From Lientehia sp934351765 (GTDB taxonomy: Bacteria > Bacillota > Clostridia > Lachnospirales > Lachnospiraceae), in the NCBI RefSeq assembly GCF_052118925.1, contig NZ_JBQKGG010000002.1, positions 62,001-126,000 of the forward strand: a DNA stretch of 64,000 nucleotides, written 5' to 3'. Within the stretch, counting starts at the first letter, position 1, and each line of letters begins with the position of its first letter. Below are positions 1 to 9,040 of this stretch, piece after piece. The notes beneath the pieces are model-generated. The model was not told the origin of the DNA, made no database searches, and worked only from the letters and a program-made list of their open reading frames with translations. A program made the position numbers and the translations under genes.

Positions 1-2
1 CG

Positions 3-113
3 GTACGCCTGAAAGAAGGAAACACCATCTACCGCTTTACTGCCAGCTTTGACGGAATGCACACCCTTCCCGAAAAGGCGGTGAAACTGATCGACTCCGA
101 GGGGAGTGTGTGA
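3..113 (+). CDS. C-terminal end of a small mobile-element protein (TnpW-like), cut by window edge
   Basis: An open frame enters from the left edge and stops at TGA 111-113, giving 36 residues (VRLKEGNTIYRF... to ...LIDSEGSV). The pattern of a TxYR/F strand followed by a short helix ending in KxxxLI resembles the tail of the small TnpW-type proteins found directly upstream of large serine recombinases in Clostridial integrative elements. The short gap to the recombinase start at 172 supports cotranscription. The family match rests on pattern memory from a fragment, so it is tentative. Confidence 0.4.
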   Translation, partial: VRLKEGNTIYRFTASFDGMHTLPEKAVKLIDSEGSV

Positions 114-171
114 TCGTGACCAACAGCAATCTTGTCTTGGCAGACTGTCCTCAGATGATGGAGGAATCTAC

Positions 172-1820
172 TATGAAGCAGTCTGACAAAATTACCGCGC
201 TGTATTGCCTCCTGTCCCGTGATGATGAATCACAGGGCGACAGTAACAGCATTGTGAATCAAAAAGCCTATCTCAGCCGATATGCAAAGGAACACAGCTT
301 CCGCAATACGGAGTTCTTTGTGGATGACGGTTACACGGGCGCGAACTTTCAAAGACCGGATTGCCAGCACATGATGGCGCTGGTGGAAGACGGAAAGATC
401 GGTACGATCATCACAAAAGATATGAGCCGCATCGGCCGAAATTATCTGGAAGTTGGGATGTATACCGAGATCACATTCCCACAGAATAACGTGCGGTTCA
501 TTGCCGTCAACAGCGGTGTGGACAGCGCTAACCAGCAAGACAATGAGTTCGTCCCGTTCGTCAATATTATCAACGAATACTACGTTCGGGACGGCAGCAA
601 GAAAGTGCGTACCTCACTCCGGCTCAAGGGAGAATCCGGCGAACACCTGACGACAATTCCGCCGTATGGCTACGTCAAAGACCCGGATAATTCAGAGCAT
701 TGGCTCGTCGATCCGGAAGCGGCACAGGTGGTCAAGCGCATCTTTTCCCTTTGCATGGACGGGAACGGTCCGACGCAGATTGCCCGGATGCTGAAAGAGG
801 ATCATGTGTTGACGCCCACCGTTTATCAGGACAGGCAAAAAACGAAAAGTCCGCTGTGCTTTACCGGAGAATCCTTACAACTGGAACGGCAGCACCGTTG
901 CCGCAATTCTGGAACGGATGGAGTATTGCGGGCATACCGTGAACTTCAAAACGCACCGGCAGTCCTACAAAATCAAGAAGACCATCGAGAATCCACCGGA
1001 GCAATGGAAGATATTCCGCAACACCCACGAAGCCATTGTGGATGAGGACACCTTTCAGCGGGTTCAGGAGCTGCGCCGCAACAAACGCAGACCGGCAAGA
1101 ACGGGCAAGAGCAACCTCTTTTCCGGCGTTGCCTACTGCGCCGATTGCGGAGAAAAAATGTACTACTGCACCTCGCGGAACTTTGAAGAACGACAGGATC
1201 ATTTCGTCTGCTCTACCTCTCGCAAGAAGGGAAAAGACGTGTGCGGGACGCACTTCATCCGCGCGGTTGTTCTGGAAAAGGGCGTGCTGAAATCTCTACA
1301 AATCCTGCTTATCTCCGATTGTGAGGATCTGTTCCGCGATAAGCTGGGTGCAAAGCGCAAGGAGGACTTCAAGAAAGAACTCGCCGCAAAGCGCAGACAG
1401 CTCACGCAGGCACAGCGCAGGATGGAAGAGCTTGACCGTCTGTTCAAACGACTTTATGAGGACAATATCTCCGGCAAAATCAATGATAGCCGATTTGAAA
1501 AGCTGTCCGCCGACTATGAAAATGAGCAAGCAGATCTGACGGAGAAGATGCAGCTTTTGGAACAGGAGATTGCCCGGCAGGAGGAAGAAGTCGACAGCAT
1601 TGAGCAATTTATTCTCAGGGTAAAGAAGTACCCGGACTTGAAGGAACTGACGCCCGCTGTGCTGCATGATCTTGTGAACAGGGTCTATGTTTCCGCGCCG
1701 GATAAAAGCAGCGGGCAGCGAGTGCAGGATGTGCATATCAGCCTTGCCTGCATTGGTTTCTTGCCGGAGAGCATCATTGCCGAAATGCTCACTCACGCAT
1801 CAAAAAGCAGAACAGCGTGA
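172..1820 (+). pseudogene. Large serine recombinase (TnpX/TndX type), frameshifted and with an altered active site
   Basis: The family excises and integrates mobile elements through a Ser-DNA intermediate. The parts, in order, are a resolvase catalytic domain (ALYCLLSRDDE near the N-terminus, TKDMSRIGR, EFVPFVNIINEYYVRD), a recombinase domain (PPYGYV...), a zinc-ribbon segment (YCADCGEKMYYC) and a long coiled coil before the C-terminus. Two defects are visible. The reading frame breaks at about 871-877, where one extra T (tccTtac) separates frame 2 from frame 3; removing it restores a continuous GESYNWNGSTVAAIL-like stretch. The usual YCRLS motif reads YCLLS, so the catalytic Arg two residues before the nucleophilic Ser is Leu (CGC to CTC). 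The start at 172 is chosen by homology (MKQSDKITALYC). Probably inactive, unless the shift is a sequencing error. Confidence 0.85.
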
Positions 1821-1838
1821 CTTCCGCCACGCTGTTCT
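1809..1838 (+). terminator. Hairpin overlapping the recombinase stop codon
   Basis: An 11-bp perfect stem (AGAACAGCGTG / CACGCTGTTCT) with an 8-base loop, followed by a CT-rich run. It overlaps the TGA stop at 1818-1820. It probably ends the recombinase transcript and lies close to the element end. The exact attachment site could not be identified. Confidence 0.6.
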
Positions 1839-1901
1839 CTCTAAAGCTATAAACCTGTCTTATACGCTGCTACCCTGATCCGACAGGCTTTCTTTTATTC
1901 T

Positions 1902-1930
1902 GAATCCTGCTTGCAGGATCCTTTCTTATT
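1902..1930. terminator. Hairpin between the recombinase and cstA 3' ends
   Basis: Stem GAATCCTGC / GCAGGATCC with a two-base loop, then TTTCTTATT on the plus strand. The genes converge here, so it may serve both directions. A near-identical hairpin lies after ackA at 45309-45328. Confidence 0.55.
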
Positions 1931-1950
1931 CGATTCTGGTTTTATGTATC

Positions 1951-3669
1951 TTACTTTGCAGCCTTCTTTGCTTTTGCCTGCTTGCTGAAGGTCCGTGCAG
2001 CCTCAACGATCAGGAATACTGCAAGGATTACCATCGCTGCAGCAAAGATCAGCTGGAACCAGTCACCCCACATAGCAGCACCGCCGCCGATCATAACGAT
2101 CTTCTTCTTTACGGTGATGATCAGGCTGGTGATCGTTGCAGCCAGCATAAATACCATGGGAATATAGAACATCTTGTTGTTCTTTCCGGCATTTCCAAGC
2201 CATGCAGCAACTGCCATCAGAGCGATACCTGCAAGGAGCTGGTTTGCAGCACCAAACAGACCCCAGATCTGGCTCAGGCTCAGCGCACCAAGTACACAGC
2301 CAATGACTACCATCAGGCCGGTACCTACCAGAGGATGAGCAAGGAACTTTCTTACGCCCTTAGCATCCTTCCAGGTTGCCTCGCTGTCCTTTAAGAACAG
2401 CTCGGAGAACATGAAACGGCTCAGACGGGTACCGGTATCCAGAGATGTCAGAGCGAATACGGAAACTGCCAGTGTTAACAGTGCGTAGATCGTGTTGTAG
2501 GCACCGGATCCTTCTGCACCGAACATCAGGCCGATACCGCCTGCGAATGCTGCGGAGGGAGAACCGAAGCCGCCATCATTGTACTTTGCATATACCATAC
2601 CAACAGCGATCAGAGCAACAACACCGAGCGCAGACTCGATCAGCATGGAACCGTAGCCGATTGCCTTTGCGTGCTTCTCGTTGTCAAGCTGCTTGGAAGA
2701 GGTACCGGTTGCGATCAGGCTGTGGAAACCGGAACATGCACCACAGGCTACCGTGATGAACAGTGCCGGGAACAGCGTACCGATCTTGGAATTCCAGCCG
2801 GTGAAGGCAGGCATATCAAAGTGTGCGCTTCCGGTGAAGGCAACGATTGCGATACCGACAACTGCCAGGATCATCATGGCATACAGTAAGAAGCTGGACA
2901 GATAGTCACGGGGCTGCAGCATGATCCAGACGGGGATCAGAGAAGCAACGGTGATATAAACACCAACAAATACGATCCATGCAAGACGATTCATTGCAAG
3001 ACCTACGTTCATACCGATTGCTACGATCGCCACGATACCAATGATGCCGATCACGGTTGCAGGACCGGTCTTTAAGCCTGCACGGTTTGTCAGAAGACCG
3101 TAGATGATCGCCAGTACGATAAACAGTACGGAGATCATTGCAGTGGTCTGGTTTCCGGTAGGATTGGTTGTGATGCCGAATACAACGTCAGCGTCAGAAG
3201 CAGTAAAGAACGTACCTGCTACAACATTTACAAAGGAAGCGATTACCAGGATCAGAACCAGGAGCGCGAAGATGATGAATAACTTCTGAGCTCTCTTGCC
3301 CATGGAATCCTTAATGATCTCACCAACTGATTTTCCGTCATGACGAATGGAGGCAAATAAGGAACCGAAGTCCTGTAAACCGCCGAAGAAGATGCCACCG
3401 ATGATACACCAGAGGAAAACAGGTACCCAGCCGAATACAGATGCCTGGATCGGTCCGTTGATGGGGCCTGCACCTGCGATGGAGGAGAAATGGTGTCCCA
3501 TTAAAACTGCAGGAGGTGCAGCCACATAATCGACGCCATCTTCCATCTCTACTGCGGGAGTTTTTCTCTTAGGGTCAATTCCCCACTGCTTTGCCAGCCA
3601 TGAACCATAGGTCACATAGCCAATGAACAGCAAAGCAATCGCAACTAGAACAATGATTAACGCTGTCAT
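1951..3669 (-). CDS. cstA: Carbon starvation protein CstA, peptide/pyruvate transporter
   Basis: A 572-residue polytopic membrane protein with the CstA hallmarks: the conserved N-terminal block (GHHFSSIAGAGPINGPI), FGGLQDFGSLFASIRHDGKS, and FITVACGACSGFHSLIATGTSSKQL in the middle. The family (TC 2.A.114) imports peptides or pyruvate and is normally induced on nutrient depletion. Many hydrophobic segments run the whole length, and the tail is Lys/Ala-rich (KQAKAKKAAK). It begins 32 bases after the stop of the 163-residue gene upstream, so it may share that transcript. The start ATG at 3669 follows an AGGAG-like site (aaaaggagaatgaaaa). Confidence 0.95.
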   Translation of the reverse strand: MTALIIVLVAIALLFIGYVTYGSWLAKQWGIDPKRKTPAVEMEDGVDYVAAPPAVLMGHHFSSIAGAGPINGPIQASVFGWVPVFLWCIIGGIFFGGLQDFGSLFASIRHDGKSVGEIIKDSMGKRAQKLFIIFALLVLILVIASFVNVVAGTFFTASDADVVFGITTNPTGNQTTAMISVLFIVLAIIYGLLTNRAGLKTGPATVIGIIGIVAIVAIGMNVGLAMNRLAWIVFVGVYITVASLIPVWIMLQPRDYLSSFLLYAMMILAVVGIAIVAFTGSAHFDMPAFTGWNSKIGTLFPALFITVACGACSGFHSLIATGTSSKQLDNEKHAKAIGYGSMLIESALGVVALIAVGMVYAKYNDGGFGSPSAAFAGGIGLMFGAEGSGAYNTIYALLTLAVSVFALTSLDTGTRLSRFMFSELFLKDSEATWKDAKGVRKFLAHPLVGTGLMVVIGCVLGALSLSQIWGLFGAANQLLAGIALMAVAAWLGNAGKNNKMFYIPMVFMLAATITSLIITVKKKIVMIGGGAAMWGDWFQLIFAAAMVILAVFLIVEAARTFSKQAKAKKAAK

Positions 3670-3701
3670 TTTTCATTCTCCTTTTGTAAAATAGAATTGG
3701 A

Positions 3702-4193
3702 TTAAAGTATATTGCTGACGAGTTTCTTAAAACTTCTGCCCTGGCGGTTAAAGGCCATCCGTCCCGTAGAAATCTCGAGTACAGCCAGTTTGTAATGACT
3801 CCAGCCCTGAAGGCTGTAACGATAACTTTTATAATGGTGCAGCTTTTTTACAAGGGCAAGCGCCCCGTCATCGATCTGATCCGCAAGTACAAAGAGAACC
3901 ACATCGGAGTTCCGGTGGTTTGCATGGGGCCGCACCCGGGAAAGTCCCCGTTCCCATGCCGTTTCATCCAGCTCCCGCAGCCGCTCCCCGGTTAAATGCT
4001 CCTCCGATGCGAAGAATACAAATTCCTTGGAATCAGCCTCGCTCAGCTTTGCGCTTCGTACCAGGAAGTACTGCTCATCGTGGAGACTGAATTCCGCCTC
4101 TGCATAAAAGGGCGGATCGACCTCCTCCTGTTTTACATTATAATATCGTTTAAAGGAGCGCAACAGCTTCTCCGATGCTTCTGTTAACGTCAT
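3702..4193 (-). CDS. Conserved hypothetical protein, 163 aa
   Basis: I do not recognise a family. The protein is soluble, charged and mixed alpha/beta, with no signal peptide or membrane segment. Notable stretches are FFASEEHLTGERLREL and SYRYSLQGWSHYKLAVLEI. Its ATG follows the TAA of the preceding gene with no gap (taaATG), so the pair is translationally coupled and probably acts together. Codon use looks native. Confidence 0.7.
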   Translation of the reverse strand: MTLTEASEKLLRSFKRYYNVKQEEVDPPFYAEAEFSLHDEQYFLVRSAKLSEADSKEFVFFASEEHLTGERLRELDETAWERGLSRVRPHANHRNSDVVLFVLADQIDDGALALVKKLHHYKSYRYSLQGWSHYKLAVLEISTGRMAFNRQGRSFKKLVSNIL

Positions 4194-4595
4194 TTATCTC
4201 TTACTCTCCGATTTTTCTTCTGATTTTCCCGGCGCCGCAAAAGGTGTCTCCGGCATTTTTTCTTTCAGCAGCTCCATTAAAAGCTTTGCCGCTCTGGAAC
4301 CGGGAAGCGTCACCTGTACGACCTCCGCTTCCTCCGATGCCGCTGTTTTTCTGCAGAGCACAAGGCTCTCCACGGGAAGCTTTCCGCTGGCACAGCACAT
4401 CTTCGCCGGAACCAGCATGACTCTGCGGAAGAACCGGCTGATCTCCGGATAGCTCATACAGTAGGTTTTCCGTCCCTTCCGGAAAAAGAGCATGGTTTTT
4501 CCGACGCGGACCGCACCGAACTCCCTTGCTTCTTTATATTCCGGCAGAACTGCCGATTTTTCAGTTGTTTCCCCTGTTACCTGATAAAACTTCAA
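4194..4595 (-). CDS. Conserved hypothetical protein, 133 aa
   Basis: Family not recognised. The start is TTG at 4595, preceded by GGGAGG at a 7-base spacing. The N-terminal half looks like a small beta-rich domain (VRVGKTMLFFRKGRKTYCMSY), and the C-terminus is a charged tail (GKSEEKSESKR). It is the first gene after a good promoter at 4639-4667 and is coupled to the 163-residue gene downstream. cstA may be the third gene of this unit. Confidence 0.65.
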   Translation of the reverse strand: MKFYQVTGETTEKSAVLPEYKEAREFGAVRVGKTMLFFRKGRKTYCMSYPEISRFFRRVMLVPAKMCCASGKLPVESLVLCRKTAASEEAEVVQVTLPGSRAAKLLMELLKEKMPETPFAAPGKSEEKSESKR

Positions 4596-4638
4596 CCTGT
4601 TTCCTCCCGTTTTAGTTCATATGCGCTAAAACCATTTT

Positions 4639-4667
4639 AGTATACCAATATCTTTTTTAACTTTCAA
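4639..4667 (-). promoter_or_regulatory. Promoter of the hypothetical pair (and possibly cstA)
   Basis: On the minus strand, TTGAAA (4667-4662), a 17-base spacer and TATACT (4644-4639) lie about 45 bases upstream of the TTG start at 4595. Confidence 0.7.
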
Positions 4668-4685
4668 CTATTTTTTTCATTATTT

Positions 4686-5570
4686 TTATTCTTTTTTTAT
4701 AAATTCTCCGTTAAGGCATAAAAAGGCCGCCAGATTTCCCCGTCTTCCGTGACTGGCACGGTGCGAAAACAAAAGCTCCGGATTACAGCAGGTACACAGA
4801 TCGGTCACGGCCAGATGCTCCTTGCAGATCCCGGCTTCCAGAAGGATCTGCCGGTTCGCCTCCCAGAGATCCAGCTGAAACTTTTCATTTGGCTTCTCCC
4901 GAAGCAGCAGACGGTCTGCCTTTTCTCCGAATGCCGCCCGGAATTCCTCTGCCACGTCCAGACTCACTTCATAGCAGTCCTGACAGATACTGGGGCCGAT
5001 ACAGGCCAGCACCTCCTCCGGTCTTGTCCCATAAGCCTCCTTCATGACCCGCAGCGTCTCCGCTCCCATCTTTCCGACGGTTCCTCTCCAGCCGGAATGG
5101 GACAGACCAATGGCCTTATGAAGCGGATCCACAAAATACAGCGGCACACAATCTGCATAAAAGGTCACCAACGGAAGCTTCGGAACATTTGTCACCAGAC
5201 CGTCCACATCGGTATACGGAAGGGGCCGTACAATTCCATTTCCAGCATCCTCCTCCGTCACCACCCGGACATTGGTGGTATGGGTCTGACGGGACAGTAC
5301 CATCCGCTCCACCGGAAGCTCCAGGGCTTCTCCGATCCGCCGGTAGTTCTCCCGTACATGCGCCTCATCATCCCCTCTGGAAAAGCCCAGATTCATAGAT
5401 GCACAGTCTCCGGTGCTGACGCCTCCTAACCTGGTGGAAAAGCCGTGACGCACCAGGTTACAGGTCTCCAGAAGATCAAAGCTTAAATACAAAACACCTG
5501 CACGTTCCTTCATGGAAAGAGTCTTTTTCCGCCCTGGTTTCCTGTTCAGACTTTCCTTCAACTGGTTCAT
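4686..5570 (-). CDS. pgeF: Multi-copper oxidase-like purine nucleoside phosphorylase/adenosine deaminase (YfiH/PgeF/LACC1 family)
   Basis: 294 residues. Family members cleave or deaminate purine nucleosides at a zinc site, although they are often labelled polyphenol oxidase. The metal-site signatures are visible: LSRQTHTTNV (His), FYADCVPLYF (Cys) and LSHSGWRGTVGKM (His), with CIGPSICQDCYEV further on. The ATG at 5570 is chosen because it follows GGAGA at a suitable spacing; a longer frame would overlap yraN. It is the last gene of the long ylxM-to-pgeF unit, and no hairpin terminator is evident after it. Confidence 0.9.
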   Translation of the reverse strand: MNQLKESLNRKPGRKKTLSMKERAGVLYLSFDLLETCNLVRHGFSTRLGGVSTGDCASMNLGFSRGDDEAHVRENYRRIGEALELPVERMVLSRQTHTTNVRVVTEEDAGNGIVRPLPYTDVDGLVTNVPKLPLVTFYADCVPLYFVDPLHKAIGLSHSGWRGTVGKMGAETLRVMKEAYGTRPEEVLACIGPSICQDCYEVSLDVAEEFRAAFGEKADRLLLREKPNEKFQLDLWEANRQILLEAGICKEHLAVTDLCTCCNPELLFSHRASHGRRGNLAAFLCLNGEFIKKE

Positions 5571-5643
5571 ATCGCTTCTCCTTTCGCATCCTTCTCTTAT
5601 CGGTATTTCCCTGTCTGCATGTTTCTTTTTGCAACAATTCTGT

Positions 5644-5997
5644 TTAAAATCCGTCTCCGAACGCATTCTCGATCACCCGGATCTGCTCTCCCTCAATGGC
5701 TGCCACATCAAACCGCATCCTCCAGTCGGGACTGTAGCCATGGAGAGCGAGATATACCCCTGCCGCCTCCATGATCCGTCTCTGCTTCCGTCTGTCTACG
5801 GCCTCCTCCGGTGCGCCGCTGTTCCGGTTTTTCCGGTATTTGACTTCGACAAACACCAGATATCCCCGATGGCGGGCAACAAGATCGATCTCTCCCTTCC
5901 TTGTCCGGAAATTCCGTTCCAGAATTTCATAACCCCGCTGTTCCAGCCAGGCCGCCGCCAGCTCCTCATATCCGGTTCCTGTTTTTCTTCGATTCAA
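5644..5997 (-). CDS. yraN: YraN family (UPF0102) predicted endonuclease
   Basis: 117 residues with a PD-(D/E)XK-like fold: GYEELAAAWLEQRGYEIL, then RTRKGEIDLVARHRGYLVFVEVK with the Asp, Glu and Lys of the motif. The family usually lies beside rnhB, as here, and its role is unsettled. The TTG at 5997 is preferred because AAAGGAG lies 7 bases upstream and the protein then starts like its relatives (MNRRKTGTGYEEL). Confidence 0.88.
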   Translation of the reverse strand: MNRRKTGTGYEELAAAWLEQRGYEILERNFRTRKGEIDLVARHRGYLVFVEVKYRKNRNSGAPEEAVDRRKQRRIMEAAGVYLALHGYSPDWRMRFDVAAIEGEQIRVIENAFGDGF

Positions 5998-6043
5998 ATA
6001 CCCGCTCCTTTCCTCCCGGCCGGCAGATTCGTTTCCTTCCAAA

Positions 6044-6799
6044 CTACAGATTTTTCAAAAAACTTCTTCTGTGGATCGGTGTCATGCCGTACTTCCGGAT
6101 TGCTGCCATATGCTCCGCAGAGCCGTAGCCCTTATGTCCGGCAAACCCGTACTCCGGATACAGCTTGTCATATTCCCGCATAAGCCGGTCCCTGGTAACC
6201 TTGGCGATGATGCTGGCCGCCGCGATGGAAAGGCTCCTGGCATCGCCCTTGATGATCGGAACCTGCTTTGCCGGAACCGGAAGTTCCGGGATCGTCACCG
6301 CATCGTTCAAACAGACCTGAGGCTTTGGAGAAAGCCTGGAAACAGCTTCCCGCATGGCCTCATAGGTTGCCTGGAGAATATTGATCTCATCGATCCGTCC
6401 GGGGGACACCAGTCCCACACCGACGCTGACTGCCGTTTCCATGATCTCGTCATAAAGCTCTTCCCGCTTCTTTTCCGACAGCTTTTTGGAATCGTTTACA
6501 TATAAAAGCTTACAGTCCTTCGGCAGGATCACCGCCGCCGCCGATACCGGTCCTGCCAGCGGCCCGCGTCCGGCCTCATCGATCCCGCAGATCACGCCCA
6601 GCGCTTCATAGCTCCGCTCATAAGCCTGCATCTCATAAATCCTCGCATACTCCGCTTCCAGGGCTTTCTGCCTCTTCTCAAAGGCCTCTACGGCTTTTCG
6701 AACGCCCGCCCGGCTGTCTTTACGGTAAAAATCAAGCAATGCGGGAAGTTCCGCATTGCCTGCCTGTTCCAGTGCCTGTTTAATCTCCTGTATGGTCAC
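6044..6799 (-). CDS. rnhB: Ribonuclease HII
   Basis: 251 residues. It cuts RNA in RNA/DNA hybrids and removes misincorporated ribonucleotides. The catalytic motif is GIDEAGRGPLAGP, followed by VNDSKKLSEKKRE, GDARSLSIAAASIIAKVTRD and YGFAGHKGYGS. The GTG start at 6799 follows AGAAGGA, and the N-terminal helix (TIQEIKQAL) matches Gram-positive RnhB proteins. A longer frame exists upstream without support. Confidence 0.96.
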   Translation of the reverse strand: MTIQEIKQALEQAGNAELPALLDFYRKDSRAGVRKAVEAFEKRQKALEAEYARIYEMQAYERSYEALGVICGIDEAGRGPLAGPVSAAAVILPKDCKLLYVNDSKKLSEKKREELYDEIMETAVSVGVGLVSPGRIDEINILQATYEAMREAVSRLSPKPQVCLNDAVTIPELPVPAKQVPIIKGDARSLSIAAASIIAKVTRDRLMREYDKLYPEYGFAGHKGYGSAEHMAAIRKYGMTPIHRRSFLKNL

Positions 6800-6864
6800 C
6801 TGTTTATCCTTCTTTCGTTTTTCAGTGTCGCTTCCTCCGGTTACACCACCGGAGCGGCTTATTC

Positions 6865-7491
6865 TTACTCCCGGTGATTGATCAATCCGATCTTGTTTAA
6901 CGGCCAGATCCGAAGCCATGCTTTTCCGATGATCTGGCTGCGGGTCACATTCCCCACCGCCGGATCACGGCTGTCCGAGCTGTCGTTGCGGTTGTCTCCC
7001 AGGACAAAGTATTCATCCTCGCCAAGGGTAATGGGCTGCGATGCCCGCTTGGCATCCTGGATCGGCTCGTAACCATAATTTTCTTCCAGAATCTCTCCGT
7101 TGATGTAAATCTTGCTGTCAACAATCTGGACCGTCTCGCCGGGAAGACCGATCACCCGTTTGATATAAAATGTATTCTTCTTATGGGTATAACGGAACAC
7201 TACAATATCAAACCGCTCCGGCTCATGAAACCGGTAGCTGAGCTTTTCCAGAATCAGATTGTCTCCGTTTTCCAGGGTGTCATACATGGAATTTCCGGAA
7301 ACCTTCGTCCGCTGTCCCACAAAGGTAATGATCAGAAAGGTAATCCCGAACACCAGCGCCGCATAAGCCAGAAAGCTTAACACCTCCTGCAGCCTGCTGG
7401 GCTCTGGCACCTCATCCGGCATTTCCTCCAGCCTCCGGAGCGTCTCCCGGATCTCTCTGTCTTCCTCGTAATCGTTCTCTCTTTTTTTCAT
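6865..7491 (-). CDS. lepB: Type I signal peptidase (first of two)
   Basis: 208 residues. There is a cytoplasmic charged N-terminus, one membrane helix (about residues 38-58), the catalytic Ser in SGNSM and the catalytic Lys in YIKRVIGLPGE, and the conserved box GDNRNDSSDSR. It removes signal peptides at the outer face of the membrane. It starts 2 bases after the rbgA stop. A second copy lies on the other side of rbgA; this one has a longer acidic N-terminal extension. Confidence 0.95.
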   Translation of the reverse strand: MKKRENDYEEDREIRETLRRLEEMPDEVPEPSRLQEVLSFLAYAALVFGITFLIITFVGQRTKVSGNSMYDTLENGDNLILEKLSYRFHEPERFDIVVFRYTHKKNTFYIKRVIGLPGETVQIVDSKIYINGEILEENYGYEPIQDAKRASQPITLGEDEYFVLGDNRNDSSDSRDPAVGNVTRSQIIGKAWLRIWPLNKIGLINHRE

Positions 7492-7493
7492 GT

Positions 7494-8348
7494 CTAATCG
7501 TCCTGTTCCGGAAGCTCCAGGGTGATTCTCCCCAGTCTCCCGCCTCTGAAATCATCAATCAAAAGCTTTGCCGCCCGGCTGTAATCCGGTTCTCCGCCCT
7601 TCAGGATACAATTTCTCGCCCTGGCAATTTCCATAAGAGCTTCCGCCTCACTGCCTGCAAGGACCGCTTCCCCGTACCGTTCCGAAAGTGCCTCCGGATA
7701 TGCCGCCCGCAGCCGCTTTAAAAGCTCCACTGCCAGCTCGTCACTGTTTAAAATATCATCCTTTACGGAACCGAGAAGCGCCAGCCGGATTCCCACCTGC
7801 GGATCCTCGAACTTGGGCCAGAGGATTCCGGGTGTATCCAGAAGCTCCACCTCTTTATTTAACCGGATCCACTGATTTCCGCGGGTCACACCTGGTTTAT
7901 TTCCGGTCTTTGCACATGCCCGGCCTGCATAGGAATTGATAAACGTGGACTTTCCCACATTGGGGATCCCCACAACCATGGCCCGGACCGGACGGTTCTT
8001 GATTCCCCGCCGCCTGTCCCGCTCGATTTTTTCTTTGCACGCAGTCATGACTGCCGCCTGAATCGGCTTCAGATCTGCCTTTCTTCTGGCATCGATCCGC
8101 ACCACCGTATAACCCTTTTTCTCGAAATAGCCGGTCCATGCCTGATTGGCCGCCGGATCAGCCAGATCTGCCTTATTTAAAAGGATCAGACGGGCCTTAT
8201 TTTTCCCAAGTGTATCAATATCGGGATTTCTGCTGGACAGGGGCGACCTGGCATCCACCAGCTCGATCACCAGATCCACCAGCTTGATATCCTCCTGCAT
8301 GGCGCGCTTCGCCTTCGTCATATGTCCTGGATACCACTGAACCTGCAT
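7494..8348 (-). CDS. rbgA: Ribosome biogenesis GTPase YlqF/RbgA
   Basis: 284 residues with the circularly permuted G motifs of the YlqF family: NKADL (G4) near the N-terminus, then GIPNVGKSTFINS (G1) and DTPG (G3). In Bacillus it drives late 50S assembly. The N-terminus MQVQWYPGHMTKAKR is family-typical. It sits between two lepB genes in the ribosomal operon, in keeping with its role. Confidence 0.96.
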   Translation of the reverse strand: MQVQWYPGHMTKAKRAMQEDIKLVDLVIELVDARSPLSSRNPDIDTLGKNKARLILLNKADLADPAANQAWTGYFEKKGYTVVRIDARRKADLKPIQAAVMTACKEKIERDRRRGIKNRPVRAMVVGIPNVGKSTFINSYAGRACAKTGNKPGVTRGNQWIRLNKEVELLDTPGILWPKFEDPQVGIRLALLGSVKDDILNSDELAVELLKRLRAAYPEALSERYGEAVLAGSEAEALMEIARARNCILKGGEPDYSRAAKLLIDDFRGGRLGRITLELPEQDD

Positions 8349-8364
8349 AGTTAAACCTCTTTCT

Positions 8365-8928
8365 CTATTTGATGAAACCCATCCGGTTAAACGGCTCTGC
8401 CCGGAACCAGACCTTTCCCTCGATCTGATCCGAGGTCACATTTCCGATATTGGCAAATCGGCTGTCCTCGCTGGTATCCGAATAATCCCCCAGCACAAAG
8501 TACTCATTTTCTGCCAGGGTCACACCGTTTTCTGCCAGTCCGGGAAGCGAGAGCTCTCCCGCAGATTCCGGAAGCGGACACTCTTTTCCGTTGATATAAA
8601 GAACGCCTCCCCGGATCTGTACCGTTTCGCCCGGCAGACCGACTACCCGCTTCACATAGGTTTTCGTTTCTCCGTCCTTTGCATGAAACGCCACAATGTC
8701 CATGCGTTTCGGATCCGTAAAATTATACCATAGTTTATTTAATAACACAACATCCCCATCCTTCACGGACGGCTCCATGGATTTTCCGGAGACAGTGATC
8801 TTCGTTCCAAACATCATCACCACAAATACGGCCAGAGTGATCACCGCCACGATATCCACTGCCCAGCCCAGCAGGCGCTTTCCCTTTCCCTGCCCGTCGG
8901 TGGTTTTCTCTTCGTAAAACTGATTCAA
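8365..8928 (-). CDS. lepB: Type I signal peptidase (second copy)
   Basis: 187 residues, with a membrane helix near residues 19-40, catalytic Ser in SGKSM, catalytic Lys in YVKRVVGLPGE, and GDYSDTSEDSR where most relatives have GDNRxxSxDSR. The start is TTG at 8928, 9 bases after GGGAG. It lies between the rplS terminator and rbgA, so it may be expressed by readthrough or from its own promoter. Confidence 0.94.
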   Translation of the reverse strand: MNQFYEEKTTDGQGKGKRLLGWAVDIVAVITLAVFVVMMFGTKITVSGKSMEPSVKDGDVVLLNKLWYNFTDPKRMDIVAFHAKDGETKTYVKRVVGLPGETVQIRGGVLYINGKECPLPESAGELSLPGLAENGVTLAENEYFVLGDYSDTSEDSRFANIGNVTSDQIEGKVWFRAEPFNRMGFIK

Positions 8929-8953
8929 TTTCTGTTTCTCCCTATTGTAAAAC

Positions 8954-9016
8954 TGCCGGCATGCCCATCGGCTCCGGCAGTAAGGAAAAGGGACAAGATA
9001 CGAAAGTATTTGTCCC
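8954..9016 (-). terminator. Tandem hairpins after rplS
   Basis: Minus-strand reading: GGGACAAATAC, a short loop and GTATCTTGTCCC (9016-8990), then TTTTCCTT. A second stem CTGCCGG / CCGGCAG (8980-8954) is followed by TTTTAC. The first is a convincing intrinsic terminator or attenuator between the ribosomal and the lepB-rbgA parts of the unit. Confidence 0.7.
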
Positions 9017-9040
9017 CTTAGATCCCATGTTTCTGTTTAA

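Noticed and set aside
5571..5666. An N-terminal extension of PgeF by 32 residues.
   Set aside because: It overlaps the yraN end and lacks a ribosome site, whereas the ATG at 5570 has one.
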